64,000 bases of DNA from Halorussus limi (GTDB lineage Archaea; Halobacteriota; Halobacteria; Halobacteriales; Haladaptataceae). A model generated the notes under the pieces. That model had not been told where the DNA came from and did no database searches. It worked only from the letters and a program-made list of their open reading frames with translations. The translations under genes and the position numbers were made by a program. The stretch covers positions 1,240,001 to 1,304,000 of the forward strand of contig NZ_CP096659.1 of the NCBI RefSeq assembly GCF_023238205.1, read 5' to 3'. Below, piece after piece: positions 17,729 to 26,973 of this stretch. Within the stretch, counting starts at the first letter, position 1, and each line of letters opens with the position of its first letter.

Positions 17729-18196
17729 ATGTCGCCGACGCCTTCCGAACCGCCGTCCACGGCTGCCCGGCGCGCTCGACAGACCGTCGACGCCGTCGTC
17801 TACGCCGTCGCGGTCGCCGGTGTGGTGTTCGGTCTCGGCGCGTTGGTCGGCCTGCTGGTCGGCGGCGGTCTCGTCACAGCGAAGTACGTGATGTTCGTCC
17901 TCGGCATCCTGCTGTTCGGTTACGCGACGTTCCAACTCCGGCCGGACCCGCCGTGGGACACCACGGAGACCGAGGACGGCGAACTCAAGGTGACGAGGAA
18001 CGAACCGGACGGTCGGGTCGTCAACGCGCGCGACGAGACGCGGTTTCAGGCCGCGGTCCAGCGGATTCCGCCGCTCCCGTGGTACTCGCTCCCGCCGAGC
18101 GAGCGGTTCTCGATAGCGTTCAAGATGTTCCTCGCGAGTCTGGCGACGCTGGTGTGGTCGTTCGTGCTGGAAGCGGTGTTCGGCGTCGCGGCGTAG
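17729..18196 (+). CDS. Unknown membrane protein at the end of the transporter operon
   Basis: A 155-residue protein whose ATG follows the previous stop directly, so it is translated as part of the transporter operon. It has two adjacent hydrophobic stretches (VVYAVAVAGVVFGLGALVGL and YVMFVLGILLFGYATFQL), a charged middle, then a third near the C-terminus (MFLASLATLVWSFVLEAVFG). I recognise no domain beyond a haloarchaea-restricted look. A role in assembly or stability of the transporter is possible from context only. Confidence 0.75.
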   Translation: MSPTPSEPPSTAARRARQTVDAVVYAVAVAGVVFGLGALVGLLVGGGLVTAKYVMFVLGILLFGYATFQLRPDPPWDTTETEDGELKVTRNEPDGRVVNARDETRFQAAVQRIPPLPWYSLPPSERFSIAFKMFLASLATLVWSFVLEAVFGVAA

Positions 18197-18279
18197 GCCG
18201 GGGTCGGTTTCGCGATTTTCGCGCGGTCGTTGGTTCACAAACAACAGGTTTTACCCTCGGAAGGGCGTCAGACGCACAC

Positions 18280-18867
18280 ATGCCAGAGACTGGGGACGGG
18301 GAAAACCCCGACTACGCCGAGCAGATCGCCGCGAGCGCGGAGGTCCACAAGGGCGCGTGGCAGCGCACCATCGACGACATGCGGGCGATGGAAGCGGAAC
18401 TCGAAGACGACGGGTGGGACGTCGTCGCCATCGGCGCGGGCCACACCGCGCCGACGAACCCGGACGTCGGCGAGACCGACCGCTGGGGGTTCGTCCACGT
18501 CATCCCCGACAATCAGGCCGAGGAGTTCGAGGACGCCATCGAGACCGGGAAGTTCCCGCAGTATCGGGTGTTCCGCAACGAGGTGCAGGGCCGCATCTTC
18601 ATGCTGACCCAACTCCTCGACCCCGACTCGGAGACGGCCATCCTCATCGTGGGTAACTTCGAGATGCGCCACGCCCCCGGACTGGTCAAGACCGCACTGG
18701 AGGAAGACGAGATGTACACCCACGTCCAGACACTGGACGAGACCCACCTCGGGTCGTTCCGCCACGACGACTTGGAGAAGTTCTTCCCCAACCCGGAGAA
18801 GTACGCCGGCTACGACGTGCCGTTCGACGACGTGCTGGACGACGAGGACGCGGGAGACGAAGAGTAA
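18280..18867 (+). CDS. Unknown haloarchaeal cytosolic protein (DUF7529-like)
   Basis: A 195-residue acidic protein without signal or membrane segments. The core WDVVAIGAGHTAPTNPDVGETDRWGFVHVIPDN, ILIVGNFEMRHAPGLVKTALEEDEMYTHVQTLDETHLGSFRHDD, suggests a mixed alpha/beta fold. The ATG at 18280 follows a TATA-like TTTTACCC at about -30. I do not recognise a catalytic motif. It is an independent unit after the transporter operon. Confidence 0.75.
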   Translation: MPETGDGENPDYAEQIAASAEVHKGAWQRTIDDMRAMEAELEDDGWDVVAIGAGHTAPTNPDVGETDRWGFVHVIPDNQAEEFEDAIETGKFPQYRVFRNEVQGRIFMLTQLLDPDSETAILIVGNFEMRHAPGLVKTALEEDEMYTHVQTLDETHLGSFRHDDLEKFFPNPEKYAGYDVPFDDVLDDEDAGDEE

Positions 18868-18963
18868 ACGCGCAAATTTCCCTCGGAGAGGCGTCGTCGC
18901 GTCCGGTCGCTCCGTCGGCGCTCCCCCAACTCATTTCGTGTCGGGTAGCGAACCGTCTCGCCG

Positions 18964-19497
18964 ATGGACGAGACTCCGATAACGATTCGCGAGTACGACC
19001 CGACGTGGGCAGAGACCTTCGAGGCCGAGCGGGAGCGACTGGAAACGTTCCTCGAATCACGCACGTCCAGAATCGAACACGTCGGGAGTACGGCCGTCGA
19101 GGGACTCGGTGCGAAACCGGTTATCGACGTATTGGCGGTCGTGACCGATCTGCCGGGCGCTTGGGGCGACCTCGACAACCTCGCTACGTTCTACGGGTAC
19201 GAACTGAGTCACATTCCCGGCGATTGGCTGTTCCTACAACGCACCGACGACTCGGGACAACTGTACAACCTCCACCTGATTCAGGAGTCCGACGACCAGT
19301 GGCGAGACGATTTGCTGTTCAGGGAGTACCTACGGGCGAACCCCGATGTCCGTGACGAGTACGAGGCCGTCAAGCGGGAGGCCGCGGAGTCTCACCCGAG
19401 CGACATCACCGCGTACAACGCCGCGAAAGACGAGTTCTGTCGGTCCGTGCTGTCGCGGGCTAAGTCCGACGAGTCGGTAACGGTACCCGACGAGTGA
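18964..19497 (+). CDS. GrpB/UPF0157 family nucleotidyltransferase-fold protein
   Basis: A 177-residue GrpB-family protein. The family hallmark is IEHVGSTAVEGLGAKPVIDVLAVV near residues 36-60, after YDPTWAETFEAERERL. The fold is nucleotidyltransferase-like; in bacteria a GrpB domain is fused to dephospho-CoA kinase. The archaeal role is not established. The gene stands alone, with intergenic gaps of about 100 bases on both sides. Confidence 0.85.
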   Translation: MDETPITIREYDPTWAETFEAERERLETFLESRTSRIEHVGSTAVEGLGAKPVIDVLAVVTDLPGAWGDLDNLATFYGYELSHIPGDWLFLQRTDDSGQLYNLHLIQESDDQWRDDLLFREYLRANPDVRDEYEAVKREAAESHPSDITAYNAAKDEFCRSVLSRAKSDESVTVPDE

Positions 19498-19609
19498 AGG
19501 CGTAGGCGAAGCCATCTGCCGGAAGGTCCCGAGGGAGACGAGCGAAAGCGACCGAAACGGAACCCTCGGTTCGTAGACTACAAGGCGCCCCGACCCGTAT
19601 CGCGCGAGT

Positions 19610-20458
19610 ATGAAAGTCGGCGAAGCCATGACGCCACGCTCGGAGGTCGTCACCGTGGAGCTTCCGGGCACTCGCGACGACGTGCTAGAGTACCTGCAGG
19701 AACGGTCGTTCTCGTCCGTTCCCGTGGTCAAGAACAGCGACGGAACCGAGGAGTTCCGCGGTCTCGTCTCGCGCGACGGCCTCATCGAGAACCCCGACGA
19801 AGACCAACTCGCGATGCTGATGCGCGACGTTCCGACGACCACGCAGGACACCACCATCGAGGAGGTCGCCGCCCTGATGGTCGAGGAGGGCGCGCGCCGC
19901 GTGCCGGTCGTCGACGGCGAGTTGGAGGGCATCGTCACCGTGACCGACGTGGTCCGGGCGATCGCCGACGGCGAAGTCGTCGGGGACGCCGAGGTCGGCG
20001 ACATCGCCTCGACCGACGTGAACACCACCTACGCCGAGGTGCCGCTGACCGTCGCCGAGCGCGAACTCTACTACGCGAACCTGCCCTACGCCGTGGTGCT
20101 CGACGAGGAAGGCGAGATGGACGGCGTGCTGACCGAGGTGGACATCATCGAAGTCGCCCGCGTGGTCGAGGGCGAAGACGACACCGGCGACTCGCTGGCC
20201 GACGAGGACGACGACTGGAAGTGGGAGTCCATCAAGGCGGTCGGCAAGCGCTACCTGCCGACCCGGAACGTCGAGATTCCGGCCGCGCCGGTCCGGGAGT
20301 TCATGACCGACGACGTGGTGACCGTCTCGGGCGAGAAGACCGCCAAGGAGGCGGCCCAGATGATGCTCCGCCACGACGTCGAGCAGATTCCGCTGGTGAA
20401 CGGCGACCGACTCACCGGTATCGTCCGCGACGTGAACCTGCTGGAGGCGATACAGTGA
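19610..20458 (+). CDS. Four-CBS-domain protein coupled to glyS
   Basis: A 282-residue protein made of four CBS repeats: MKVGEAMTPRSEVVTVELPGTRDDVLEYL, MRDVPTTTQDTTIEEVAALMVEEGARRVPVVD, IASTDVNTTYAEVPLTVAERELYY, and MTDDVVTVSGEKTAKEAAQMMLRHDVEQIPLVN. CBS pairs usually bind adenosine nucleotides and sense energy state. The stop TGA 20456-20458 overlaps the GTG start of glyS by four bases, so the two are translationally coupled. A link between nucleotide sensing and glycyl-tRNA synthesis is an inference from this coupling. Confidence 0.9.
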   Translation: MKVGEAMTPRSEVVTVELPGTRDDVLEYLQERSFSSVPVVKNSDGTEEFRGLVSRDGLIENPDEDQLAMLMRDVPTTTQDTTIEEVAALMVEEGARRVPVVDGELEGIVTVTDVVRAIADGEVVGDAEVGDIASTDVNTTYAEVPLTVAERELYYANLPYAVVLDEEGEMDGVLTEVDIIEVARVVEGEDDTGDSLADEDDDWKWESIKAVGKRYLPTRNVEIPAAPVREFMTDDVVTVSGEKTAKEAAQMMLRHDVEQIPLVNGDRLTGIVRDVNLLEAIQ

Positions 20459-22206
20459 CCCGAAACGACCTCGTGGAACTGGCAAAGCGCCGGGGCTACT
20501 TCTTCCAGTCGGCGGGCGCGTACGGCGGCGTCTCGGGCTTCTACACCTACGGCCCGCAGGGCGCGACGCTCAAGCAGAACGTCGAGAACACGTGGCGCGA
20601 GCGGTTCCAGATTCGAGAGGGCCACCGCGAAATCGACGCGCCGACCGTGATGCCCGAACCCGTCTTCGAGGCGTCGGGCCACCTCGACACCTTCGACGAC
20701 ATGCTCGTGGAGTGTCCCGAGTGCGGCGAGAGCCACCGGGCAGACCACCTCGTGGAGGACAACACCGACATCGAGGAGGCCGAGAGCATCTCGATTCCGG
20801 ACATCGAGGACCTCATCGCCGAACACGAGTTGCAGTGTCCCAACTGCGGCGCGCAACTCGGCGGCGTTCCGGTGGACGACTTCAACTTGATGTTCGAGAC
20901 CAACATCGGTCCGGGTAACTCCTCGCCGGGCTATCTCCGGCCAGAGACCGCACAGGGCATCTTCGTGGAGTTCCCGCAACTCGCCGAGTACGCCCGCAAC
21001 CAGCTTCCGTTCGGCATCACCCAGATCGGCAAGGCCTACCGCAACGAAATCAGCCCCCGGAAGTCCATCGTCCGGGTCCGGGAGTTCACGCAGGCCGAGT
21101 TGGAGCACTTCATCGACCCCACGGAGGACGAACCCGACCTCGACCGGGTGGCCGACGTGGAACTCAAACTCTACCCGGCCGAGGAGCAGGAGAAAGAGGA
21201 CGGCGGCTACGTCTACAAGACCGTCGAGGAGGCGGTCGAAGAGGGCATCGTCCACGAGTGGGTCGCCTACTATCTGGGCGTCGGCAAGCAGTGGTACGAG
21301 TCCATCGGCGTGGACATGGACCGGTTCCGGTTCCGCCAGCACCTCGGCGGCGAACTCGCCCACTACGCCGCCGACTGCTGGGACGCCGAGTCGGAGGTAG
21401 ACGGCGACTGGATAGAGATTACCGGCTTCGCCTACCGGAGCGACTACGACCTGAGCAAACACCACGAGTACTCCGACGACGACTTCACCATCTTCAAGCA
21501 GTACGACGAACCGAAGGTGGTCGAGCGCGCCACGGTGGACCCCGACATGAGCTACCTCGGTCCGGAGTTCGGCGGTGAGGCCGCGGAAGTCGCCGAGGAA
21601 CTCGAACTGCTGGCCGAGCGCGACCGCGCGGCCTTCGACGACGAGGAAGTGACCGTCGAGGTCGGCGGCGAGGAGTACGCTATCCCGACCGAGAAGACCG
21701 GCTTCTCCGTCGAGGAGGTCAAGGAGACGGGCGAACACGTCATGCCCCACGTCGTGGAACCGTCCATCGGCATCGACCGCGTCGTCTATACGGTCCTCGC
21801 CCACGCCTACGGCGAGGACGAAATCGAGGGCGAGACCCGCAAGCGCCTCTCGCTCGAACCCGCGGTCGCGCCCACCTTCGTCGGCGTCTTCCCGCTGATG
21901 GAGAAAGACGGCATGGGCGAGACCGCCCGCGAAATCACGGAGGACCTCCGCTCGGAGGGCTTCGACGTGACCTACGACGACTCGGGGAACATCGGTCGGC
22001 GCTACCGGCGACAGGACGAGGTCGGCACCCCGTTCTGCGTGACGGTCGACTACGAGGCCTTGGAGGAAGACACCGTCACCCTCCGCGAGCGCGACTCGAC
22101 CGATCAGGTTCGGGTACCGATATCGGAGCTTCCGGACCTGCTCGCGGCCCTCCGCGAGGGCGAGACCACCTTCGCGGAACTGGACGCCCCCAAAGCAGAA
22201 CAGTAA
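20455..22206 (+). CDS. glyS: Glycine--tRNA ligase
   Basis: A 583-residue alpha2-type class II glycyl-tRNA synthetase (archaeal/eukaryotic kind). It shows GFYTYGPQGATLKQNVENTWRERF (motif 1 region), a zinc-type insert with CPECGESH and CPNCG, motif 2 YRNEISPRKSIVRVREFTQAELEHF, motif 3 VEPSIGIDRVVYTVL, and an anticodon-binding domain at the C-terminus (VAPTFVGVFPLMEKDGMGETAREI). Start GTG 20455 overlaps the upstream stop. Two bases separate it from the following membrane kinase-like gene. Confidence 0.95.
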   Translation: MTRNDLVELAKRRGYFFQSAGAYGGVSGFYTYGPQGATLKQNVENTWRERFQIREGHREIDAPTVMPEPVFEASGHLDTFDDMLVECPECGESHRADHLVEDNTDIEEAESISIPDIEDLIAEHELQCPNCGAQLGGVPVDDFNLMFETNIGPGNSSPGYLRPETAQGIFVEFPQLAEYARNQLPFGITQIGKAYRNEISPRKSIVRVREFTQAELEHFIDPTEDEPDLDRVADVELKLYPAEEQEKEDGGYVYKTVEEAVEEGIVHEWVAYYLGVGKQWYESIGVDMDRFRFRQHLGGELAHYAADCWDAESEVDGDWIEITGFAYRSDYDLSKHHEYSDDDFTIFKQYDEPKVVERATVDPDMSYLGPEFGGEAAEVAEELELLAERDRAAFDDEEVTVEVGGEEYAIPTEKTGFSVEEVKETGEHVMPHVVEPSIGIDRVVYTVLAHAYGEDEIEGETRKRLSLEPAVAPTFVGVFPLMEKDGMGETAREITEDLRSEGFDVTYDDSGNIGRRYRRQDEVGTPFCVTVDYEALEEDTVTLRERDSTDQVRVPISELPDLLAALREGETTFAELDAPKAEQ

Positions 22207-22208
22207 CC

Positions 22209-22793
22209 GTGTCGCTACACAGCGAGGTCAAGCGCCGCCTCGTCCACGTCTCGGGGACGGGGTATCCGGCGCTGTACCTGCTGGGCCTCGCGAGCTACGA
22301 ACAGCTACGGCTCCTGCTCGTGGCGAGTTCGGTCGCCACGCTCGTGCTGGAGGTGGTTCGGCTGTTCGTCGGCCTCGACTGGCGGGTCTTCGACGAGTTG
22401 ACCCGCGAGTACGAGCAGGAGAACCTCGCCGGCTACGCCCTCTACATCTTCGGGATGACCGTGGCCGCGCTCGCCTTCGAGGCTCGCGTCGCCATCCCCG
22501 CGATGCTGATGCTGACCATCGCCGACCCCATCAGCGGCCTCGCGGGATCGGGCGAGCTGGGCGTGAAGGCGACCCACACGCTCCTGCTCACGTTCGGCGT
22601 CTGTCTGCTCATCACGAGTCTGTCGGGGCTCCCCGTGGCGGCGGCGGTGCTGGGCGCGCTGGCCGCGACGCTGGCCGACGGCATGAAGCCCATCATCGCG
22701 GGGTACGTCATCGACGACAACATCACGATTCCGGTCGTGTCGGCGGTCGTGATGTATCTCGCGTTGCGGTACCTGCCGACGGCGACGGTGTGA
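22209..22793 (+). CDS. Polyprenol/dolichol kinase-like membrane protein
   Basis: A 194-residue protein with about six membrane helices, from GTG 22209. It resembles the SEC59/DGK1/VTE5 family of CTP-dependent lipid kinases: KRRLVHVSGTGYPALYLLGL at the N-terminus, then LTIADPISGLAG and ATLADGMKPIIAGYVIDDNITIPVVSAVVMYLAL, corresponding to the family's conserved DxxAxxxG and D-N-hydrophobic blocks. The likely substrate is an isoprenoid alcohol in the membrane. It is the third gene of the CBS-glyS transcript. Confidence 0.75.
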   Translation: MSLHSEVKRRLVHVSGTGYPALYLLGLASYEQLRLLLVASSVATLVLEVVRLFVGLDWRVFDELTREYEQENLAGYALYIFGMTVAALAFEARVAIPAMLMLTIADPISGLAGSGELGVKATHTLLLTFGVCLLITSLSGLPVAAAVLGALAATLADGMKPIIAGYVIDDNITIPVVSAVVMYLALRYLPTATV

Positions 22794-22886
22794 GAGCGCC
22801 GTCCGAGACGGCCGGACTCCGGGCCGCTGTCTGAACGGCCGGAACTCGCACGGCCGATTTCCGAACGAGTGCCCGTAGGTTTCGAC

Positions 22887-23951
22887 ATGGAGGGGAAGGC
22901 GGACGGAGCAGCGGACGGAGAAGTGGCCGGACCCGACGTGAACCCCGGCCGTCACGGCTACCGGCAGCGACTGTCTCGGATACACGAACTGGTCTTTCTG
23001 TCCGGGAATCGACTGCTTCTGGCGGGCGTTCTCCTCGTCCCGTTCTTCGGCGTGGTCGCCGCCCTCGAACTGTACGCCGGCGTGACCAGTCAGCGACTCG
23101 TTCCGTTGTACTACGTACTGAGCGGCATCATCGGCGGCAACTTCACCCTGCTCACTATCGTCATCTCCATCAATCAACTCGTGATCTCGCGGCAGTTGAG
23201 TGCGCCCGGCGAGTTGCGAACGCAGATCGAGGACACTATCGCCTACCGCGAGGCCTCGTCCGAGTTAGTCGAGGAGAGGGTTCTACCGCCGACCCCGGCG
23301 ATGTTCCTCAGCGTGCTTCTGGGCGGCGTTCGGGACTCGATTCGCGACCTCGAAGCACATCGTTCGGACGTCGACAGCGACGCCGCCGACGCTATCGACG
23401 AGGTTCTCGACCCGCTCAAAGAACAGATTCGCCGCTCGAAACTGAAACTCGAAGCGGAGGATACGACCACCTTCGAGGCGCTGGTCGTCAGCCTGAACAC
23501 CAACTACTCCAACGACATCTATCACATTTCGCGCTTGCAGACGGAGTACGGGGACGAACTGACGTCGGACGTCGAGGACTGCCTCGAACGACTGGTCACC
23601 GGCCTCGAACAGATAGACGTCGCGCGCCAGTACCTGAAGACGGTCTACATTCAGGCGGAACTCCCGCGACTGTCCCGAAACCTGATGTACATCGGCCTCC
23701 CCGTGATTTTCACCGCGATGGGTCTGCTGGAGATGTTCATCAGTACGCCGCACCCGGTCCTCTCTGCGAGTCAGCTGTCGGCCCTGACCCTGGTGTTCGT
23801 GACCGCCAGCGCGGCCCCGCTTGCGGTGCTGTTCGCGTACGTCCTGCGACTCTCGGTCGTCTCCGAACGCACGGCGGCCATCACGCCGTTCACGACGCCG
23901 ACCCAGGAGGCGACGCCGTTCGAGGCGATAACCGAGGACACCGACGACTGA
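22887..23951 (+). CDS. Unknown four-helix haloarchaeal membrane protein
   Basis: A 354-residue protein starting MEGKADGAADGEVAG. Two N-terminal helices (LLLAGVLLVPFFGVVAALELYAGV and LVPLYYVLSGIIGGNFTLLTIVISINQLV) precede a soluble, mostly helical, acidic central domain of about 170 residues, followed by two C-terminal helices (LMYIGLPVIFTAMGLLEMFI and LTLVFVTASAAPLAVLFAYVL). The layout resembles ion-channel-like or sensor proteins, but I recognise no named domain. A GTG six codons upstream is an alternative start. Confidence 0.75.
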   Translation: MEGKADGAADGEVAGPDVNPGRHGYRQRLSRIHELVFLSGNRLLLAGVLLVPFFGVVAALELYAGVTSQRLVPLYYVLSGIIGGNFTLLTIVISINQLVISRQLSAPGELRTQIEDTIAYREASSELVEERVLPPTPAMFLSVLLGGVRDSIRDLEAHRSDVDSDAADAIDEVLDPLKEQIRRSKLKLEAEDTTTFEALVVSLNTNYSNDIYHISRLQTEYGDELTSDVEDCLERLVTGLEQIDVARQYLKTVYIQAELPRLSRNLMYIGLPVIFTAMGLLEMFISTPHPVLSASQLSALTLVFVTASAAPLAVLFAYVLRLSVVSERTAAITPFTTPTQEATPFEAITEDTDD

Positions 23952-24014
23952 GCCGTTTCACTTTCACCACGCAACGCGAACGCTTTAACCGGAGGGCGAC
24001 TAACCCTGCCACGA

Positions 24015-26459
24015 ATGGCGACGACCGGGGACCAGCAGTACGTGGACCACGAACTCCTCGTCCCGGAGTTCATCGAGCGCCGGATGTATCAGTTGCAACT
24101 CGCGGGGTCGGCGAAGGACCGCAACACGCTGGTCTGTCTGCCGACCGGTCTCGGGAAGACGACCGTGAGTCTGCTGGTGACCGCCGAGCGACTGGCCGAC
24201 GTCGGGGGCAAGAGCCTCCTGCTCGCGCCGACTAAACCGCTCGTCAACCAGCACGCCGACTTCTACCGGGAAGCCCTCCGGGTTCCCGACGACGACATCG
24301 TGGTCTTCACCGGGGAGGTCCGACCCGACGAGCGCACGGAACTCTGGCAGAGCGCCTCGGTCGTCATCGCGACCCCGCAGGTCGTGGAGAACGACCTCGT
24401 GGGAAGCCGCATCGACCTGCGCGACGTGACCCACGTCACCTTCGACGAGTGCCACCGCGCGACCGGCGACTACGCCTACAACTACATCGCCGAGCGCTAC
24501 CATCAGGACGCCGAGGACCCGCTTGTCACGGGGATGAGCGCGTCGCCGGGCGGCGACGAGGAGGAGATTCTGGAGGTCTGTGAGAATCTCGGCATCGACA
24601 ACGTGGAAGTGATGACCGAGGAGGACTCCGACGTGGAGGAGTACACCCACGACACCGACGTGGAGTGGGAGCGCGTCGAGTTGCCCGACGAGGTGCTGGA
24701 GATTCGCGACACCCTGAACGAGGTCGTCGAGGACCGACTGGCGAAGCTGAAGGAACTGGGCATCACCAAGAAGACCAGCGCGGACCTCTCGGAGACCGAC
24801 ATCAAGAAGATGCGAGCGGAACTTCAGCAACTCATCGACAACGACCAGTCGGAGGGGTATCAGGGGATGTCGGCGCTCGCCGAGATTCGGAAACTCCGGA
24901 CCGCAGTGACCTACGTCGAGACCCAGAGCGTCGAGGCGCTCCGGCGGTACTTCGAGCGCCAGCGCAACGCCGCCAAGTCCTCGGGCGCATCGAAGGCCAG
25001 CCAGCGGTTCGTCTCCGAACCCAAAGTCAAGGAGGCGATGCGCAGGGCCGAGAAGTACGACGACCTCCACCCGAAATACTCCCGTGCGAGGATGCGCATC
25101 GCCGAGACGCTCGGCATACAGGACGGCGAGCGCGTCATCGTGTTCACCGAATCGCGCGACACCGCCGAGGCGCTGACCGAGTTCCTCGGGCAACACTTCG
25201 ACACCCAGCGGTTCGTCGGACAGGGCGACAAGGAGGGCAGCGACGGGATGACCCAGAAACAGCAACAGGAGGTCTTAGACCGGTTCCGCGGCGGCGACTT
25301 CGAGGTGCTGGTCTCGACGTCGGTTGCCGAGGAGGGGCTCGACGTGCCCGAGGTCGACCTCGTGCTGTTCTACGAACCGGTTCCGACGGCCATCCGGTCT
25401 ATCCAGCGCAAGGGCCGAACCGGCCGACAGGCCGAGGGCCGGGTCGCGGTCCTGCTCGCCGAGGACACCCGCGACGAGGCCTACTTCTGGATTTCCAAGC
25501 GCCGCGAGGACGAGATGGAAGAAGAGATGCGGAAACTGAAGGGCGTCGCCGACGAGGTCGAAGAGGAGTTAGACGACTCCCAGCGCCAACTCGGGGACTT
25601 CGACGCCGGCGGCTCCGGCGGGTCGGGCGACGGAGACGGCGACTCGCGGAGCGACGTGGAACCCGGACTGCAGACGTTCGACGCGAGCGACGGAGAGGGT
25701 GACGAGGCAACCGACCAGAAAGCCGAGAGCGGGGACGGAACCGCAGACGCGACGGAAATCGCGGACGACGAAGAGGGCGTCGTCGCCACCGCGGAACCCG
25801 ACGACGAGACGGTCGAAATCGTGGCCGACCAGCGCGAACTCGACTCGACCATCGCGCGGGACCTCTCGACCCGCGAGGGAATCGAGACCCGACTCGAAAC
25901 CCTCTCGGTGGGCGACTACGTGCTGAGCGACCGCGTGGTGGTAGAGCGCAAGTCGGTCGCCGACTTCCTCGACACCCTGACCGGCGGCGACCGCTCGATG
26001 TTCGAACAGGTGGGCGACGCGACCCGCCACTACGCTCGACCGGTCGTGATTCTGGAAGGCGAGGGCCTCTACGAGGAGCGCAACGTCCACCCGAACGCGA
26101 TTCGGGGCGCGCTCTCGTCGCTGGCGGTGGACTTCGGCGCGAGCGTCCTCCGAACCGAGGACGAGGACGACACCGCCGACCTGCTGGAGGTCATCGCGGC
26201 CCGCGAGCAGGAGGCCGACGACCGGGAGGTGTCGGTCCACGGCGAGAAGGCGAGCAAGACGCTGGCCGAACAACAGGAGTACGTCGTCTCCTCCATCGCG
26301 GACATCGGCCCTGTGACCGCGCGTTCGCTGCTGGAAGAGTTCAAGACCGTCGAGGCGGTCATGACGGCCAGAGAGGACGACTTGCTAGAGGTTCAAGGCG
26401 TCGGTGAAGTCACCGCCGAGCGAATCCGCGAAGTGGTCGGAAGCGAATACGATCGGTAG
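24015..26459 (+). CDS. hef: Hef helicase/nuclease (XPF/FANCM-like)
   Basis: An 814-residue replication-fork repair protein with helicase and nuclease halves. Helicase part: Walker A PTGLGKTT (43-50), motif II FDECHRATGDYAY (about 145-157), motif III TGMSASPG, and motif VI SIQRKGRTGRQAEGR near residue 460. A low-complexity acidic linker (about 525-595) follows, then an ERCC4 nuclease domain with VVVERKSVADF (Glu645-Arg-Lys) and a tandem helix-hairpin-helix end (VVSSIADIGPVTARSLLEEF; LLEVQGVGEVTAERIREVV). In haloarchaea Hef handles stalled forks and overlaps in function with Hjc. Full-length and apparently active. Confidence 0.93.
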   Translation: MATTGDQQYVDHELLVPEFIERRMYQLQLAGSAKDRNTLVCLPTGLGKTTVSLLVTAERLADVGGKSLLLAPTKPLVNQHADFYREALRVPDDDIVVFTGEVRPDERTELWQSASVVIATPQVVENDLVGSRIDLRDVTHVTFDECHRATGDYAYNYIAERYHQDAEDPLVTGMSASPGGDEEEILEVCENLGIDNVEVMTEEDSDVEEYTHDTDVEWERVELPDEVLEIRDTLNEVVEDRLAKLKELGITKKTSADLSETDIKKMRAELQQLIDNDQSEGYQGMSALAEIRKLRTAVTYVETQSVEALRRYFERQRNAAKSSGASKASQRFVSEPKVKEAMRRAEKYDDLHPKYSRARMRIAETLGIQDGERVIVFTESRDTAEALTEFLGQHFDTQRFVGQGDKEGSDGMTQKQQQEVLDRFRGGDFEVLVSTSVAEEGLDVPEVDLVLFYEPVPTAIRSIQRKGRTGRQAEGRVAVLLAEDTRDEAYFWISKRREDEMEEEMRKLKGVADEVEEELDDSQRQLGDFDAGGSGGSGDGDGDSRSDVEPGLQTFDASDGEGDEATDQKAESGDGTADATEIADDEEGVVATAEPDDETVEIVADQRELDSTIARDLSTREGIETRLETLSVGDYVLSDRVVVERKSVADFLDTLTGGDRSMFEQVGDATRHYARPVVILEGEGLYEERNVHPNAIRGALSSLAVDFGASVLRTEDEDDTADLLEVIAAREQEADDREVSVHGEKASKTLAEQQEYVVSSIADIGPVTARSLLEEFKTVEAVMTAREDDLLEVQGVGEVTAERIREVVGSEYDR

Positions 26460-26606
26460 CCGTCTGTGGTGGTACCACTCGGTTGTGAACCGTCGTGAAC
26501 GATTCGCCAAAAGCCGACGTTGTTCCGCTCGGTTCCGACGCTCCCGTGTGGGAAACCGTAGCTTACTCGGCAGTACGCCGCGTGTAACCGGTAATTTTCC
26601 GCTGAA

Positions 26607-26668
26607 ACTGAGTAAAACGGCCTCGCCGACTTAAGCCTACTCGGACTGTTCATTAGATACTGAGTAAA
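26607..26668 (+). promoter_or_regulatory. Direct repeat ACTGAGTAAA around the promoter of the repeat protein
   Basis: ACTGAGTAAA occurs at 26607-26616 and again at 26659-26668, exactly 52 bases apart. The second copy ends on the A of the ATG. A TATA-like CTTAAGCC lies between them near 26630, about 35 bases before the ATG. The arrangement could place one regulator on both sides of the promoter. Confidence 0.4.
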
Positions 26669-26973
26669 TGAGATACGAACGGCCTTCCACGGACGACGAC
26701 ACGGGAAGCGTCGATTCGCTCTACGGTGAATCGAGCTACGAGACCGCCGACACGCCCGACGAGCGGAAACTCTACGGCGAACCGTGTCACGAGACCGGTT
26801 CGGAGTACGACGAGCAGACGCTCTACGGCGAACCCCAGCACGAGACCCGCGACGAAGACCGCGAGCTTCCGGACCTCGACCTCCTGTTCGCCCGAATGCG
26901 AGCGGAGGCCCCCGAGGGACCGACCGTGCTGTCCGGACGGTCCGACTCCTCACCTGCGACTACGGAACAATAG
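26668..26973 (+). CDS. Small acidic protein with LYGE-x-x-x-ET repeats
   Basis: A 101-residue protein containing three copies of a roughly 18-residue unit: SLYGESSYETADTPDERK, LYGEPCHETGSEYDEQ and LYGEPQHETRDEDREL. The remainder is acidic and ends in a Ser/Thr-rich tail. No signal peptide or membrane helix is present. The repeats suggest a short linear binding motif displayed several times, or a metal or nucleic-acid partner; no known family was recognised. Its 3' end overlaps the convergent uspA-like gene by 14 bases. Confidence 0.65.
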   Translation: MRYERPSTDDDTGSVDSLYGESSYETADTPDERKLYGEPCHETGSEYDEQTLYGEPQHETRDEDRELPDLDLLFARMRAEAPEGPTVLSGRSDSSPATTEQ

